A stretch of DNA of 64,000 bases from Sceloporus undulatus (GCF_019175285.1 NC_056527.1:113553434-113617433); one strand, 5' to 3'; counted from the stretch's first letter, positions 11,929-23,180 are shown. Notes: generated from the sequence alone by a model not told the origin. Program-made: numbers and translations.

Positions 11929-12468
11929 AGGACCGTTGGATTCAATTCATTTTTAATGTCTTAATTTCCAAAGGTTATTTCATGCAATTGTCTACAAGAA
12001 CATTAGAAATATGAATGCACAATGATTGAAAATGATTTATACTATAACTGTTGTAGTATCTACAAACGATGGTTGCAATGATATAGATGATGTGTCAATA
12101 GGCTTGTCACTTTTCTTTATGACGGGTGTCCAGGCAGGGACATTTCCTCTGGATAGAATCAGGAGTGTGCTTTGTTGAATACGGGCTCTGGGTAGATTCA
12201 CCTTCAGCTCACATTGCTATCTACTGTCTGTGTCTTCAACATAGACAGACTTATTGCGATGCAGTGGTGCAACTCGGGCAGGCTCCTGGAAAGGGAATGG
12301 GTGGGTCTCTGACATTAAACGGAGCAAACTACTAAAATTATGCGACCTTCAGTGAAAGGTTCGATCAAACCCCACCGACACGCTCAAAAACTTGGTTTAT
12401 CTAATATGGGACCAGCTGAAACCTGTTGAAAGACACTGCTGTTTATTTACTGTGAAAAACACCGCGAG
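11929..12468 (+). pseudogene. IGHV: IGHV copy VH04, family B, disrupted (possible assembly error)
   Basis: Leader-like 11,929-11,973 and V-exon-like about 12,125-12,468. Piece by piece it matches VH05: the GTGTCCAGGCAG start, TTCAACATAGACAG in CDR1, CTTGGTTTATCTAA in FR3. However, it carries dozens of single-base indels, so no frame survives. The usual decay of a pseudogene would show more substitutions and fewer evenly spaced insertions. The RSS region reads ACACCGCGAGTG with a recognisable nonamer ACAAAAACC near 12,493. Either a heavily decayed duplicate or, more likely, an unpolished read of VH05 or a close allele. Treat the coordinates as approximate. Confidence 0.75.
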
Positions 12469-12499
12469 TGATAAGTGATTTTAGCTTTATACAAAAACC

Positions 12500-14044
12500 T
12501 CCAAAGGATTCAGCAGAGAACTGGTGGTGGGAGACAACCTTGTAGCTTTTAGCGAGGGAGTATAGTCATTTATATTGATGGTCTCTCAGCTGATGGTTGA
12601 GCATGAAGCAGACCCCATCTGTTGTGTGTTTGGTACAAAAGTCTTTTCCCCCCAAAATGACATTAAATCAGCCTCCTGGGCATATCAGAAAAAATACTTT
12701 ACTTGTCAGTAGTGTTCAGTGATAATTAAATATATTCTTATTATTATTATGTATTATTATTATTACTATTATTATTAACCTGTTTCTCCCATGGATTGCG
12801 GCAGGCGCAACAAACAATGCACAACACCAGGACACAGAACATTTGTTAAATAATTACTTCCTAGGCAACAGGCATTACATTTCTTTACTAAGTATCTAAA
12901 CAAAAAATATAGTTCCGGTTCAACCCATCTAGGGCTTGAAAATATTTTTTAAAAAAAACTCTAAATGTCTCACCAGCAGGACCTGCTTTTATCCATTTAT
13001 AGACGAGCCAACATTCTCTTACTTGCCTCCATTGCATTACATGGGACCTCTGAGCAGCTACAGTAGTTGGGTTTATTACCCAGGTCTCGGGTAGGGGCAG
13101 GTCTGGAACCAAACCACAGCAGGCAAATACCCAAGGACCCACTGTGAATTGCAATAAAACCTGCTATCAGTTTCTCAATTTTTCTTCAACCAAAAAAATA
13201 GCTGCCATGTATGAGCTATATAATTCTAGGAAGCGATGGATGCGAGTGGATCTCATTTTTATTGCTATTTTTGATTCATGCGTCGTGGGACGGAATATGC
13301 AAGCATGCCATGTGGGCTTGTTGTTTGATTTCTGGTCAATCACCCCATCGTTCAATTATACCAAAGAAACTGACCACAGTTAGGGACGGGTCGTGTCATT
13401 AAATTCAGTCACTAAGACCAAAAATCAGGTCAATTATGAAATAAAATGTCATTTAACTTAGAAATAAATTTAGTACCATAAAAATCTTGTGAAAGAAAGC
13501 AATTTTCGGAGCGGGTGGGCCTGGCGTAATGCATTACATGGATACTTGTCATATATGGTAACAATGTATTAGGGCGTATATTAGGACAAAGGAATTAGCA
13601 GCGACAACAGCGAAAGAGTGGGGAAGGGGTGAAATATACTCTAAAAGAAGGAAGACAGGTGTTGGGCGGTTAAGAATAACGCTTTTAATGTGAAAGGTTT
13701 TAATGACATAAATATATCTAAATATTTACACTTGATATTGTAATTTAAAACCACTAAACTAACGTCTTTATAGAACTTACTACAAGCTTGTTGCCATTGG
13801 CATAATGCAAATAAAAAAAAAAAAAAACGCCTCACCTATGTCATTCTCGTAGGGGTTATGGATGATGATACAACCCAAAACCCAGTTCATAGGGGGCCAG
13901 ATGAAGAAAGAAGAAGGGAAGAAGAGACCTAACTTCATGTAATATGACTTCGGTAATGGCTAAGAGGGAGGAGCAAGAATGATGCCGGAGAATGATTACA
14001 TCCCATACCAAACAAAACTCAATTCTAATTTCGTTTGTAGCCGT
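12500..14044. other. Right part of block A and junction
   Basis: No gene. It mirrors 15,720-16,920 until about 13,925. The last 120 bases before the minisatellite fragment have no partner seen here. Confidence 0.6.
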
Positions 14045-14158
14045 ATTTTGGGAGGGGCCTCTTCTTTCAGGCAGTCCCTGATGTTGCTGGGTCTGCTTGA
14101 TCGCTCCCTCTGAGGCCAAGATGACAGTTGAGGAGGGAGGGGCCTCTTCCTTCAGGCA
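14045..14158 (+). repeat. Minisatellite fragment (about 1.3 units)
   Basis: Same unit as the array at 8.2-10.6 kb (GGCCTCTTCTTTCAGGCAGT and TCTGAGGCCAAGATGACAGT). It directly precedes block A', as the main array precedes block A, so the two blocks share an array-plus-V layout. Confidence 0.9.
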
Positions 14159-15022
14159 GAGATATATAAGTAAATGCTAAAGTTAGGATTGTCCATGCTA
14201 TAGTATTACCCACTTCTATGTATGGCTGTAAAAGGTGGACAGTGAAGAAAGCTGAAAAAGATGAATTAATTTGAAATGTGGTGTTGGGGAAGAATTGTAC
14301 ACATATCAAGGACTACTAAAAAGATGGATGTATGGGACCCAGAGCAAATCCAATGTAAACTCTCCGTAGAAGCCAAACCTGAGGCTGTTGTACTTTGTAG
14401 ATATCATGAGAAGGCATGACTCACTAGAAAAGCCAAAACAAAAACAAAAACAACCTTATAATGCAGCCTAGCCTATATCATTAAAAATAATTTTGTATAT
14501 GAAACAAATTTTGTTTACAGAAAGCCAAGATGTCACTCTCAAAATATGGATAATTTTGGATTTTGGAATTTTTCACAATTCCAGATAAAGGAGACTCAAC
14601 TTGTATGCAAAGGTTTATATTCTTAATTCATATTGACCAATTAATGGGAAAGTCAAACAGAAGATTAAGCGAAGCTATTTTTCTTTTTAAAAGTTGGTAA
14701 ACATTTTTCTTAAAACAACAACAGAGAGATCAAACCCAGCAAATAATAACCACCCAAAACCTTCACCCATCTCTTTCAGTTATTAGTTTCAGTGGTCCTG
14801 CATTCATCTAATTCAATTGGAGTTCAGCTGAATTAGTTTCATGGCCCTGCTGTAGAGCTGACATCCTCCTATATTTTCATCATGGGACAGTCATTATATG
14901 AATAGAAACTGGCAGTAGCAGTGCAGCAGAAGCAGCAGAGTAGAAGGTCTTGAGAAATGTTCAGACTGTAATATTTGCTTTCAAAAAATTAAACCCACCC
15001 CCTCTCTTATAAAGAAGATGAA

Positions 15023-15030
15023 ATGCAAAT
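15023..15030 (+). promoter_or_regulatory. Ig octamer of VH05
   Basis: Perfect ATGCAAAT, 140 nt before the VH05 ATG. Confidence 0.88.
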
Positions 15031-15162
15031 TATGGGACAGGCCAGTCTTTTAAACTTCTTCCCTCTTCTTGTGCATGATCAGATTGATCCAGAAGAAGTA
15101 TTTTTGTTGGAAGGTTGCCATCCCATCCAACAAAGAGTTTCTCCCCAAACGACGGAGCAGAG

Positions 15163-15662
15163 ATGGACCTTTGGATTCAATTCATTTTTACTGTCTTACT
15201 TTCCAAAGGTATTTCATGCACTTGTCTACAAGAACATTAGAAATATGAAGCACAATCTGATTAAATGATATTACTACTATACTGTTGCTAGTATTACAAC
15301 TGATGGTGCTAATGATTACGATGATGTGTCAATAAGGCTTGTCACTTTTCTTTCTTCCTAGGTGTCCAGGCAGACATTTCTCTGATAGAATCAGGAGGTG
15401 CTGTGAAAAGGCCTGGAGATTCCCTTCAGCTCACATGTACTACGTCTGGTTTCAACATAGACAGCTATTGGATGCAGTGGGTTCGGCAGGCTCCTGGAAA
15501 AGGGCTGGAGTGGGTCTCTGAAATTAAAGGAGCAAATACAAATTTTGGACCTTCAGTGAAAGGTCGATTCACAACCTCCACCGACAGCTCAAAAAACTTG
15601 GTTTATCTAAATATGGGACAGCTGAAACCTGAAGACACTGCTGTTTATTACTGTGCTAGACA
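15163..15662 (+). CDS. IGHV: IGHV segment VH05, family B, open
   Basis: Leader exon 15,163-15,208 ([15 protein letters not shown], donor GTATTT). V exon 15,362-15,662 after TTCCTAG. Mature FR1 starts [16 protein letters not shown], Cys23 lies in [12 protein letters not shown]1 is FNIDSYW, FR2 [17 protein letters not shown]2 short (EIKGANTNF), FR3 [19 protein letters not shown], end AVYYCARH. The whole frame is open. The sixth base of the RSS heptamer is changed (CACAGCG), which may lower its use. Close paralogue of VH10; its noisy twin is VH04. Confidence 0.93.
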
Positions 15663-15701
15663 CACAGCGAGTGAAAGTGGATTTGAGCTTATACAAAAAC
15701 C
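15663..15701 (+). other. 23-RSS of VH05
   Basis: Heptamer CACAGCG (15,663-15,669; T to C at base 6), 23-bp spacer, consensus-like nonamer ACAAAAACC (15,693-15,701). Confidence 0.85.
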
Positions 15702-15913
15702 TCCAAAGAGGTCAGCAGAACTGGCTGGGAGAACCTTGTAGCTTTTTAGAGAGGGAGTATTTATTTGATGGTCTCTCAGCTGGTTGATGAAGCAGACCAC
15801 ACTGTTGTGGTTTTTGTACAAAAGTCTTTTCTCCCCCAAAATGACATAAATCCGCCTCCTGCGGAATATCAGAAAATACTTTACTGTCAGTAGTGTTCAT
15901 TGATCAATTAAAT

Positions 15914-15914
15914 A

Positions 15915-15974
<60 letters not shown>
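15914..15974 (+). repeat. (ATT)n microsatellite
   Basis: About 20 ATT units; the same run in block A (about 12,737-12,775) is much shorter and broken. Confidence 0.93.
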
Positions 15975-17165
15975 CCTGTTTCTCCCCATGGATTGAGGCA
16001 GAGAACAACAATGAATCAACACAGGACACAGAACATTTGTGATAATTTACTTCCTAGGCAACATGTATTACATTTTCTATTACTAAGAAAATAATATAGT
16101 CAGTTCAACCATCTAGGGCTTGAAAATATTTTTAAAAATATAATGTCTCAACAACAGACCTTGCTTTTATCATTTTATAGAAGAGACACCATTTTACTTG
16201 ACCATTGCATTTAATGGGACCTGAGCAGCTACAGATTTTGGTATCCCCAGGGGAGGGGCAGGTCTTGGAACCAAACCCCAGCAAATACCAAGGACCCACT
16301 GTACTTGCAAAAATGCATCCAGTTTCTCAATTTTTCAACCAAAAAATAGCTTGCCATGTTATGCTATCTTCAGAGAAGAGGATGGCCGTGGATCTCATTT
16401 TATTTTATTTTTGCTCATGTGTGTGGGCGCCTGCACGCACGCATGTGGGTTTGTTTTGCTTTTGGTCACACCCCCTCTTTCACTATACAAAGACAAGACA
16501 AGTCGGGCTTTTGCATCCCTAGTATCAGAAAAAAAAGGTAATCAATCAATCAATCAATCAATCAAAACCCTTTTGCACTATAAGAATTTGCTGAGGGTGG
16601 CACTCATGTTCCATGATATTGTCACATCTGTACAATGACTTGGTAATGGAAAATGAAATTAAGAGAAAGGACAGAGGGGGAAATCTACTCTAACCACAGG
16701 AAGCAGGTGTTTCAGAATCCATTTTCTAATGGAAAGTCTATTTTAATGCCTAAAATATTAAATCTTTAACTGCTTTCGTATATTTACACCACTCAGTCTC
16801 TCACCTCTACAGCCTTGTCTGCATTGGCCAAATGAAAAAAACGCCTCCCTATGTCCTCTCTGTAGGGTCTGGATGATGCACAACCCAAACCCGGCTATTG
16901 GTGTGAACAGGACAGAAGATGTCCAGCATGTTCAGCACAAGACCTGGGGAATAATACCCTTAACATGCATTTAAAAAAAAACCACCCTTTTTTTCTGAAT
17001 CATCTGGGAAGATCCAGAAGCCTGTGTTCTGATGCCAAAGCACCTGTTCACTCACATGTCCCACTGAACTGCCTGTTGTGTCCACCACTGTTGCCACTTG
17101 CTTTCTCTGAGGTCAGAACAAGGTGTCCAACCATATGATCATGTCTTGTTATAATAAGGATACAG

Positions 17166-17470
17166 TATTTATTTATTTATTGCCTGCCCAATGACGTAGA
17201 ATCTGGGCGGATTACAACAATAAAGAAATTCAATGTAACAATAAGAAACTATAATACAATACAAATCAATTAAAGGTCAGATAAAGTACAAGATTACAAT
17301 ACAAATCAATGCAATTCAGAATTAATCTCTAAACAACCTCCCCATCCCAGTCCTAAAACAAAAACAATATAAAATAAATTAAGCTATAAAATCATGACAA
17401 AGAAGTACAATACAAGAATAAGCAAATAGCATACAATGCAATCAAATAAAGTTCAAAATTCAACCCTTGC
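17166..17470. mobile_element. Retroelement 3'-end-like dispersed repeat
   Basis: Starts with TATTTATTTATTTATTGCCT and continues as A-rich ACAATACAAATCAAT repeats, a pattern typical of LINE 3' ends in squamates. Similar pieces occur at 3,339 and 60,628. The exact family is not certain. Confidence 0.45.
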
Positions 17471-18001
17471 CCTTGAAGGAGCTCCTCAGATAGGGCAGGG
17501 TACATCGACTTTCCAAAGGCAGCAACTTCAGGGCCAACCAAAAGTTATACTGACTACCTCTTTGCTTCTGAGGCCAGTTCTAAGAGATGGTGCTTATCTT
17601 TAAAGCTCGGTTTCCAGTATCTCCCAGGATATCTCTCCCCTATCAGCTTGCCAATGACAGAGATTTGTGGAGACCACCAGAGGTCCTGGGAGGTCCCTGA
17701 ACATGACTTCTTTGCAGTGTGTCCAGCTATAGAAAAGTAGTTGGACACTGTACAAGAACATGAAAATGACCATGTTGGAGATGGGCTGCGATGCTTCAGT
17801 GGTGTGTGTGTGTTGCTTAGGTGAAACAGAATTTTGACCTCCACAACAAGCCAAAAACACAAGGATGATAGCATGAATCCAACTTATACCATCATAATTC
17901 ACCAAGGGGATGCCAACCCCTACTTATTCTCCTGAAACCTCCCACACTTGCACTGAACCTCAGCTAGTTATGTCCCTGATATTGGCAGCATCCTTTGCAT
18001 T

Positions 18002-18009
18002 ATGCAAAT
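18002..18009 (+). promoter_or_regulatory. Ig octamer of VH06
   Basis: Perfect ATGCAAAT, 117 nt before the VH06 ATG. Confidence 0.88.
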
Positions 18010-18118
18010 CATCTTTAAGGTGTTCATCATTAAAGGAAACATTTATTGACGGTCCTCTCAGTTCAGTATAATTGCTTGAATACATTTGCCTTACAGGTCC
18101 TAGAATCTCAACCCACTG

Positions 18119-18596
18119 ATGGAAGGCCTGCAGTTCACAGTCTTGATAAATATCCTAATGATTTTTCCTCCATGTAAGAAAACCCACATTTTCTCTTTAT
18201 ATAGACAATGCAAATGTTTCTTGTCCAGTTTTTAAAAGTTATTTTAAAGAAAGAAAGCATAAATTTCCTTTTCTTTTCCCTCATATACGCAGGCATCTCC
18301 TCACAGATTACACTCTCAGAATCTGGTGGTGGTCTGAAGAAGCCTGGAGAGTCCCTACATTTGACCTGCACAGTGTCTGGATTTTCTTTAACAAGCTATG
18401 CAGTGAGCTGGGTCCGTCAACCTCCAGGAAAGGGTTTGGAATGGATGGGGATTGCCTATGCTACTTCAAGCCCTGACTATAACAGTGCTCTCCAAAATCG
18501 GATCAGCATCACAAAGGACAATTCGAAAGGCCAGGTGTTTGTTCGACTGGATGGCTTAAAGCCTGAAGACACAGCCATCTATTACTGTGCAAGAAA
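18119..18596 (+). CDS. IGHV: IGHV segment VH06, family A, open
   Basis: Leader exon 18,119-18,173; at 55 nt it is nine longer than the 46-nt leader found elsewhere (starts [14 protein letters not shown]). Donor GTAAGA. V exon 18,293-18,596 after ACGCAG, junction codon T+GC. FR1 [15 protein letters not shown], Cys23 in [11 protein letters not shown]2 [16 protein letters not shown]3 [18 protein letters not shown], end [11 protein letters not shown]2 ([10 protein letters not shown]) differs clearly from VH03. Open throughout. The heptamer has one change (CACATTG). Confidence 0.94.
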
Positions 18597-18635
18597 CACA
18601 TTGAGGAAATCCCACTCAGAGGCAGCTCAAAAACC
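18597..18635 (+). other. 23-RSS of VH06
   Basis: Heptamer CACATTG (18,597-18,603), 23-bp spacer, nonamer TCAAAAACC (18,627-18,635). Confidence 0.85.
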
Positions 18636-18792
18636 ACTCTTCTAAAAGAGAAAACTTCAGTCAGGCATGTGTTTGTGAACTGCAGTTGGAAATATGCCTT
18701 TCTTTCTCTTACTCATTTTCTCAGGCACTGATCCGTAAACTCTCAAATCATTCTTTGACCAAAAGTACATATCCATAAAGCTAGCAGCAGAA

Positions 18793-18988
18793 GAGCCAGC
18801 GTGGTGTAGTGGTTTGCATGCTGGACTCTGGAGACCAGAGTTCAAATCCAATAGAAACCCACTGGATGACCTTTTCTCAAACTCAGAGGGAAGCACTGAC
18901 AAGCCCCCTCTGAAGAAACCTGTCAAGAAAACCCTATGATAGGTTCTCCATAAACTGGAAATGACTTGAAGGCACACAAAAACTACAA
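18793..18988 (+). mobile_element. Sauria-type tRNA SINE
   Basis: Starts GAGCCAGCGTGGTGTAGTGG (A-box region), has the B-box-like GAGTTCAAATCC, and ends with AAATGACTTGAAGGCACACA, the typical 3' part of this squamate family. Confidence 0.85.
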
Positions 18989-19469
18989 AGGAGCAGAAAG
19001 AGAATGGCAGGAACATTTTATAAAATGTGGGCCTAAATACATACTATTGATCAATTCCAACTAGAATAGAGCCATTGAACCAATTGTTGAATTATTTGCA
19101 AATCAACATAGAGATAAATCCTATGGTTTCAATGGGCTCATTCTAGTTAGAACTAATAATAAGATTTGGCTGTACAAGTAAACTTCAGCTAATGAAGCCC
19201 CTGTCCATGAAGCTTCTTCATAAGAAAAGTTTTTAATCCCTGACGTGCTGCCCTTCCTTTTGCTTTGTGTTCTAGTGTTCCTTGTCACTTGCCTTCTCAG
19301 ACTCAAATAAATTCATCAACTTGAGCAAAAACTACTCTAAACTACAACTCCCAGGATTCCAGAGGCTGTCACCATCATATTTAAAGTGGAGTCATAGCAC
19401 AGTCAGGTACACATGGGTTCAGTATCTCAATGTACTCATTTTTATTATAAATACATTTTCCCAGTTTTG

Positions 19470-19550
19470 AAATATAGCATCATAAGCCAGCCACAGATGC
19501 GGGCAAAATGTCAGGAATAACCTCTTCCGGAACATGGCTACATAACCTGA
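19470..19550 (+). mobile_element. Penelope-like terminal fragment
   Basis: Contains AGCCAGCCACAGATGCGGGC followed by AAAATGTCAGGAATAA and GGAACATGGCTACATAACC. This layout matches the hammerhead-ribozyme-bearing end of Penelope-like retroelements in reptiles; the GAAAC core is changed. A diverged reverse copy is at 46,000-46,105. Confidence 0.5.
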
Positions 19551-19655
19551 AAACCCCACAAAAACAGTGTTTGTGTGAAATTAATGTGATTCCATGAATA
19601 CTCTAACATGCGGGAATTATATTCCTTTGAATTAAATGGAGTTAAAGTTATGTGT

Positions 19656-19849
19656 GAGAGCCACCATGGTGTAGTGTTTTGAGCATTGGACTACAACTCT
19701 GAAGATCAGGGTTCGATTCCCCACTCAGCCATGAAAACCCACTGGGTGACCTAGAGCATGTCACACAGTCTCAGTCCCCTGATAAAATCACCTTAGGGTT
19801 GCCATAAGTCAGAAATGACTTGAATGAACACAATAACACAACAACAAAG
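19656..19849 (+). mobile_element. Sauria-type tRNA SINE
   Basis: A-box-like GGTGTAGTGTTTTGAG, B box GGGTTCGATTCCCC, and 3' part CCATAAGTCAGAAATGACTT with an ACAACAA tail. Confidence 0.88.
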
Positions 19850-20308
19850 TTATTTGTACGCTAATGCTAGTAATGATGTAGCATACTAGACTCAACCTTC
19901 TCTCTGGTAGCTACTTGAGCTATGCCTTCCATAACACACTGGATACCTCAGCCAAGTAGTTAAGATAATATAAAATGTGGTATGCTTGAAAACAGAGACC
20001 CAGCATGTCTGAAATTTCCTTGTACACTCCTTTCATTTATTTTTTATAACAAATATCATACAATATTTTATTAAAATATTTTATAAAAAAGGTTGAAGAT
20101 CCACCACTCAGTCCTTACAAATTGTCCAGATGCAGAGAAAGAATCATACAAAGGATTTTACTTTTTGCCTTTTAAAAAATAATATGATACTTTACCCAAA
20201 TTCTAAAAACCCCCACAACAACCTACATTTAACCGCCTTGAAATGAAACACACACTATGAAGACAGATTGGTTTTATAAAGGACTGCTTGCACCATCTCT
20301 CAGACAAT

Positions 20309-20407
20309 ATGCAAATACTGATCCTTCTGAAGTGGGCTTCCATCCTTGTTGGGCATTAACTTGTTGGGCATTAAGGTGCTACAAAGCTCTTTGTTTCTTA
20401 TGCAAAT
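20309..20407 (+). promoter_or_regulatory. Two Ig octamers of VH07
   Basis: Perfect ATGCAAAT at 20,309-20,316 and again at 20,400-20,407, 222 and 131 nt before the ATG. The nearer one has the spacing seen at the other V segments. Confidence 0.8.
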
Positions 20408-20530
20408 ATTGGTAACAGTTGTCACTATAAACCTGCCTCATTACACTGAAGCTGTATTTGGAAGACAGCTCCCTTTTCCCAAGGGCACTGAAACCATTTG
20501 CTTCAAACTATCTCCCAAATGCTTGGGAAA

Positions 20531-21022
20531 ATGGCATGGTGGCTCCATTTGATATTTATCATAGCAATTTTGGAAGGTATTTTTTCCCTCTTGCTTATAA
20601 ATGTAATTGAATGCAGATTTTCTCTAAATACATGTGCATCATATACACAAATCTGCCACAATTTAACGTGACATATATCAAGTGTCATTTGTTTCTGTTT
20701 TTAATTTCTCCTCGGCAGGAACGAATGCACAGAGTGTTGTTCTGACGCAAGTTGGTTCAGAACTGAAGAAGCCTGGAGACTCAGTTCAACTGAAATGTGC
20801 CACCAGTGGATTTGTCCTCAATGACTGGTACATGGCTTGGATCAGACAGAAGCCAGGGCAGGGGCTCCAGTGGTTAGTGAGATACTGGAAACCTTCACAA
20901 ACCAATTACTATTTGCCTGGTATCCAAGGACGCTTTACAGCATCAAAGGACAGCTCCAATTTTTATTTGCAAATGAACAACCTGACTCCAGAGGACAGTG
21001 CCGTGTATTACTGTGCAAGGGA
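20531..21022 (+). CDS. IGHV: IGHV segment VH07, family C, open
   Basis: Leader exon 20,531-20,576 ([15 protein letters not shown], donor GTATTT). V exon 20,719-21,022 after CGGCAG. FR1 is [16 protein letters not shown], Cys23 in [11 protein letters not shown]2 [16 protein letters not shown]3 [17 protein letters not shown], end [10 protein letters not shown]1 (VVLTQ) and FR2 (QKPGQ) resemble light-chain V wording, and FR3 is two residues shorter than the usual 18 between RFT and LQMN. The Trp in WIRQ, the YYCAR motif and the 23-RSS mark it as a heavy-chain V. Open and likely usable. Confidence 0.94.
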
Positions 21023-21061
21023 CACAGTGAAAGAAAGAGTATTAGAAATGATGCAAAAACC
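21023..21061 (+). other. 23-RSS of VH07
   Basis: Heptamer CACAGTG (21,023-21,029), 23-bp spacer, nonamer GCAAAAACC (21,053-21,061). Confidence 0.92.
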
Positions 21062-21461
21062 TTTCTAGGGAAATGACTCAGGAAAATATTTGCAAATGGT
21101 GGAGACCAAACGACAATGTTGTCAAAATTGAGGAACAGTTTCCAAAGGCAACAATGAACTTCACGAGAAGGTGCAGAACATTTTTTTCTTGATAGGAGAA
21201 CATAAGAAACAAATAACTTTCAAGCTCAACAGTGTACAAAACAAAAGACGTTTGTAAGAGAGGAAAGAGAGACACCCCTAGAAACACCAGGCCAGGTACT
21301 GAGGCTAAGAGACACCAGGCTGAGAAGACACCTGTCTCCAACATCTGCCAGGACTCAGCAGCAGAGGCACAGCAACCAGGGAAGGCATTTCTGTTTATAT
21401 CTTCTTACTTCACTTACTTCATTTAGCTGTCTCACAAAACTACAATTCCCAGAATTACATA

Positions 21462-21680
21462 GCATGGATAGATTGGTTTGAGCATTGGACTGAAACTCTG
21501 GAGACCAGAGTTCAAATCCCTGCTTGGTTGCAGTAGCCCTCTGGGGGACCTTGGCCAAGTTCACACTCTCTCAGCCTCAGAGGAAGGCAAAAGCAAACCC
21601 CCTCTGAACAAATTCTGTGATAGGTTTGTCTTAAGGTCACCATAAGTCAGAAACAACTTGACGGTACACCACCACAACAA
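21462..21680 (+). mobile_element. Sauria-type tRNA SINE
   Basis: GGTTTGAGCATTGGACTGAA, B-box-like GAGTTCAAATCC, and 3' part CACCATAAGTCAGAAACAAC. Its ACAACAA tail stops exactly where the Helitron begins. Confidence 0.85.
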
Positions 21681-22302
21681 TCTTTATAAATAAAAATGTA
21701 AATGTTTGTTTGTTCAAAATCTTAAATCTCTGAAAGTTCTTCACCGATTGCTTTCAAATTCTGACACAACATTCCATTTGAATACATGCATGTTTTTATA
21801 TACCTAGTATTATATAGATCTCCCACCTGTGTCAGGTAAAAATATGTATTTTTGAAAAAACAGCTCTATCTGTTGAATGTAAGAGCGACACACGCAATAC
21901 TAAATATTTTACGATTCCCTTTCAATGTTTCTGATTTACGATTCATTTACAATTTCCAAATTTCCAATTTTACGATTCCATTTTGATGTTTCCGATTGCA
22001 TTATTAAATTGAATTTTCATAGATTTTGATTGGCGTTTGCAATCACCATCAACAAAGGCCAGCCTTTAGAATTTTGCAGTTTAGATCTAGACATGGATTG
22101 TTCCTCACATGGACAATTATATGTTGCATGTTCTAGAGTTGGCAAACCAGACAATCTCTATATCTACACAGACAATGGAACAACAAAAAATATTCTATAC
22201 CCACAAGTATTGTGAAATTATTTCAGAAACATGTGCTTTCCCTTTTCTTTCTTTCCCCTTTAACCAGACTGAGACACACAATGCGTGGCCGGGTACAGCT
22301 AG
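21681..22302 (+). mobile_element. Helitron, internally deleted, with helicase C-terminal remnant
   Basis: Begins TC (TCTTTATAAATAAAAATG) after an A and ends CTAG before a T, as Helitrons do. Near the right end, 22,030-22,215 encodes about 60 residues with INKGQ, SHGQLYVACSRVGKP and NLYIYT, the conserved tail of the PIF1-type Helitron helicase. At about 620 bp it lacks Rep and most of the helicase, so it is non-autonomous. It has inserted into the tail of a SINE. Confidence 0.82.
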
Positions 22303-23180
22303 TAAAAACATAATATCTATTTCCCTTTTACACCACAGTAAAAAAACAAAAACATGAAGGAAAACACACACACTTATTATTTCTATGATTTAGTGAGCAA
22401 GATGTGCAAGAGCACATTCCCCATAGTTTCTCTCTGTTTCCTGAACCCAAGCTATTCTTGGCCCAGTGCGCTCTTGGGTCGATCCCTGGGTCAGCATGGG
22501 GACGGGTGACCCCCATACCAATCCAGAAGTCACTACTGCTGCGGACTCCTTTCCTCCATCGGTTGTTGCTGAAAGTGAGTAGACCCCTGGCCACTGTTTC
22601 TGACATGAAAACGGGGGCAGCTGGCTACATTCATGTGGCCAGGCACCCCGTTTCCATGCCCAGCACAGAGAAGGGGACCTACTCACTTGCTGCAATATCA
22701 GGCACAGGTAAGGGGCACGTGGGGCCATCTGATCAGCCAGACTTTGCCATGGAGTTTCCAAGAAACACTGCGAGAAACTAGGGTCAAATTCCTCCCTGTT
22801 AAGGCCCTTTGGCTCTTGGATTGGTCTGGATCCCTTGGATCCATATCCGATCTGGCAGGTTTTGGCTTGCGTCATCCAAATAGGACAGCATGAGAGTGGC
22901 CCATATGAACAACCCCTGCAAGTATCTTTTGAATAAATGCAAGGGCTGACAATTCAAGGAACAAACATGCCATCTTTTTCATTTTACTAATATTATTAAA
23001 ATTCTGCTTTCCTCTTATATATTTTAAAAGAATCATTCATGTCCAATCCTCACAACCTGCCTGGAGTCTTGCTGCACTGCATTTCTCCATTTTGTGGATC
23101 AAATATATTGTTGTATATAGAGATAGAAATAATACCCGCCCAAGTGAGGTATTGCTTTTTTTATTCTGAGCTGGATGTAA
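22303..23180. other. Intergenic with GC-rich foldback block
   Basis: 22,400-22,880 is GC-richer and holds inverted segments (AAGTGAGTAGACCCCT near 22,574 and AGGGGACCTACTCACTT near 22,673). It is probably a foldback repeat; the open frames of up to 161 codons show no known domain. Confidence 0.45.

Larger units (their letters stand above)
10920..13925 (+). repeat. Block A: noisy copy of block at 14.16-16.92 kb
   Basis: This ~3.0-kb block matches 14,160-16,920 end to end, including the upstream octamer, VH segment, ATT run and flanking MITE-like end. Differences are mostly single-base insertions spread evenly across coding and noncoding sequence. From the V exon to the right end it is over 200 nt longer than its partner. 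It could be a real tandem duplicate, but the even, insertion-rich noise fits uncorrected long-read sequence better. Confidence 0.8.
15702..18001. other. Intergenic, VH05 to VH06
   Basis: No gene. Contains an ATT microsatellite (15,914-15,974), a Tigger-like end near 16,240-16,305 (ends ...CCCACTGTA), an ATCA run (16,541-16,566) and a retroelement 3'-end-like repeat at 17,166-17,470. Confidence 0.6.
18640..20308. other. Intergenic, VH06 to VH07
   Basis: Two Sauria-type SINEs (18,793 and 19,656), a palindromic MITE scrap (19,327-19,395) and a Penelope-like end (19,470-19,550). No gene recognised. Confidence 0.6.

Noticed and set aside
22390-22875. 161-codon minus-strand and 125-codon plus-strand frames
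   Set aside because: Overlapping frames on both strands of a GC-rich foldback block; no known domain.
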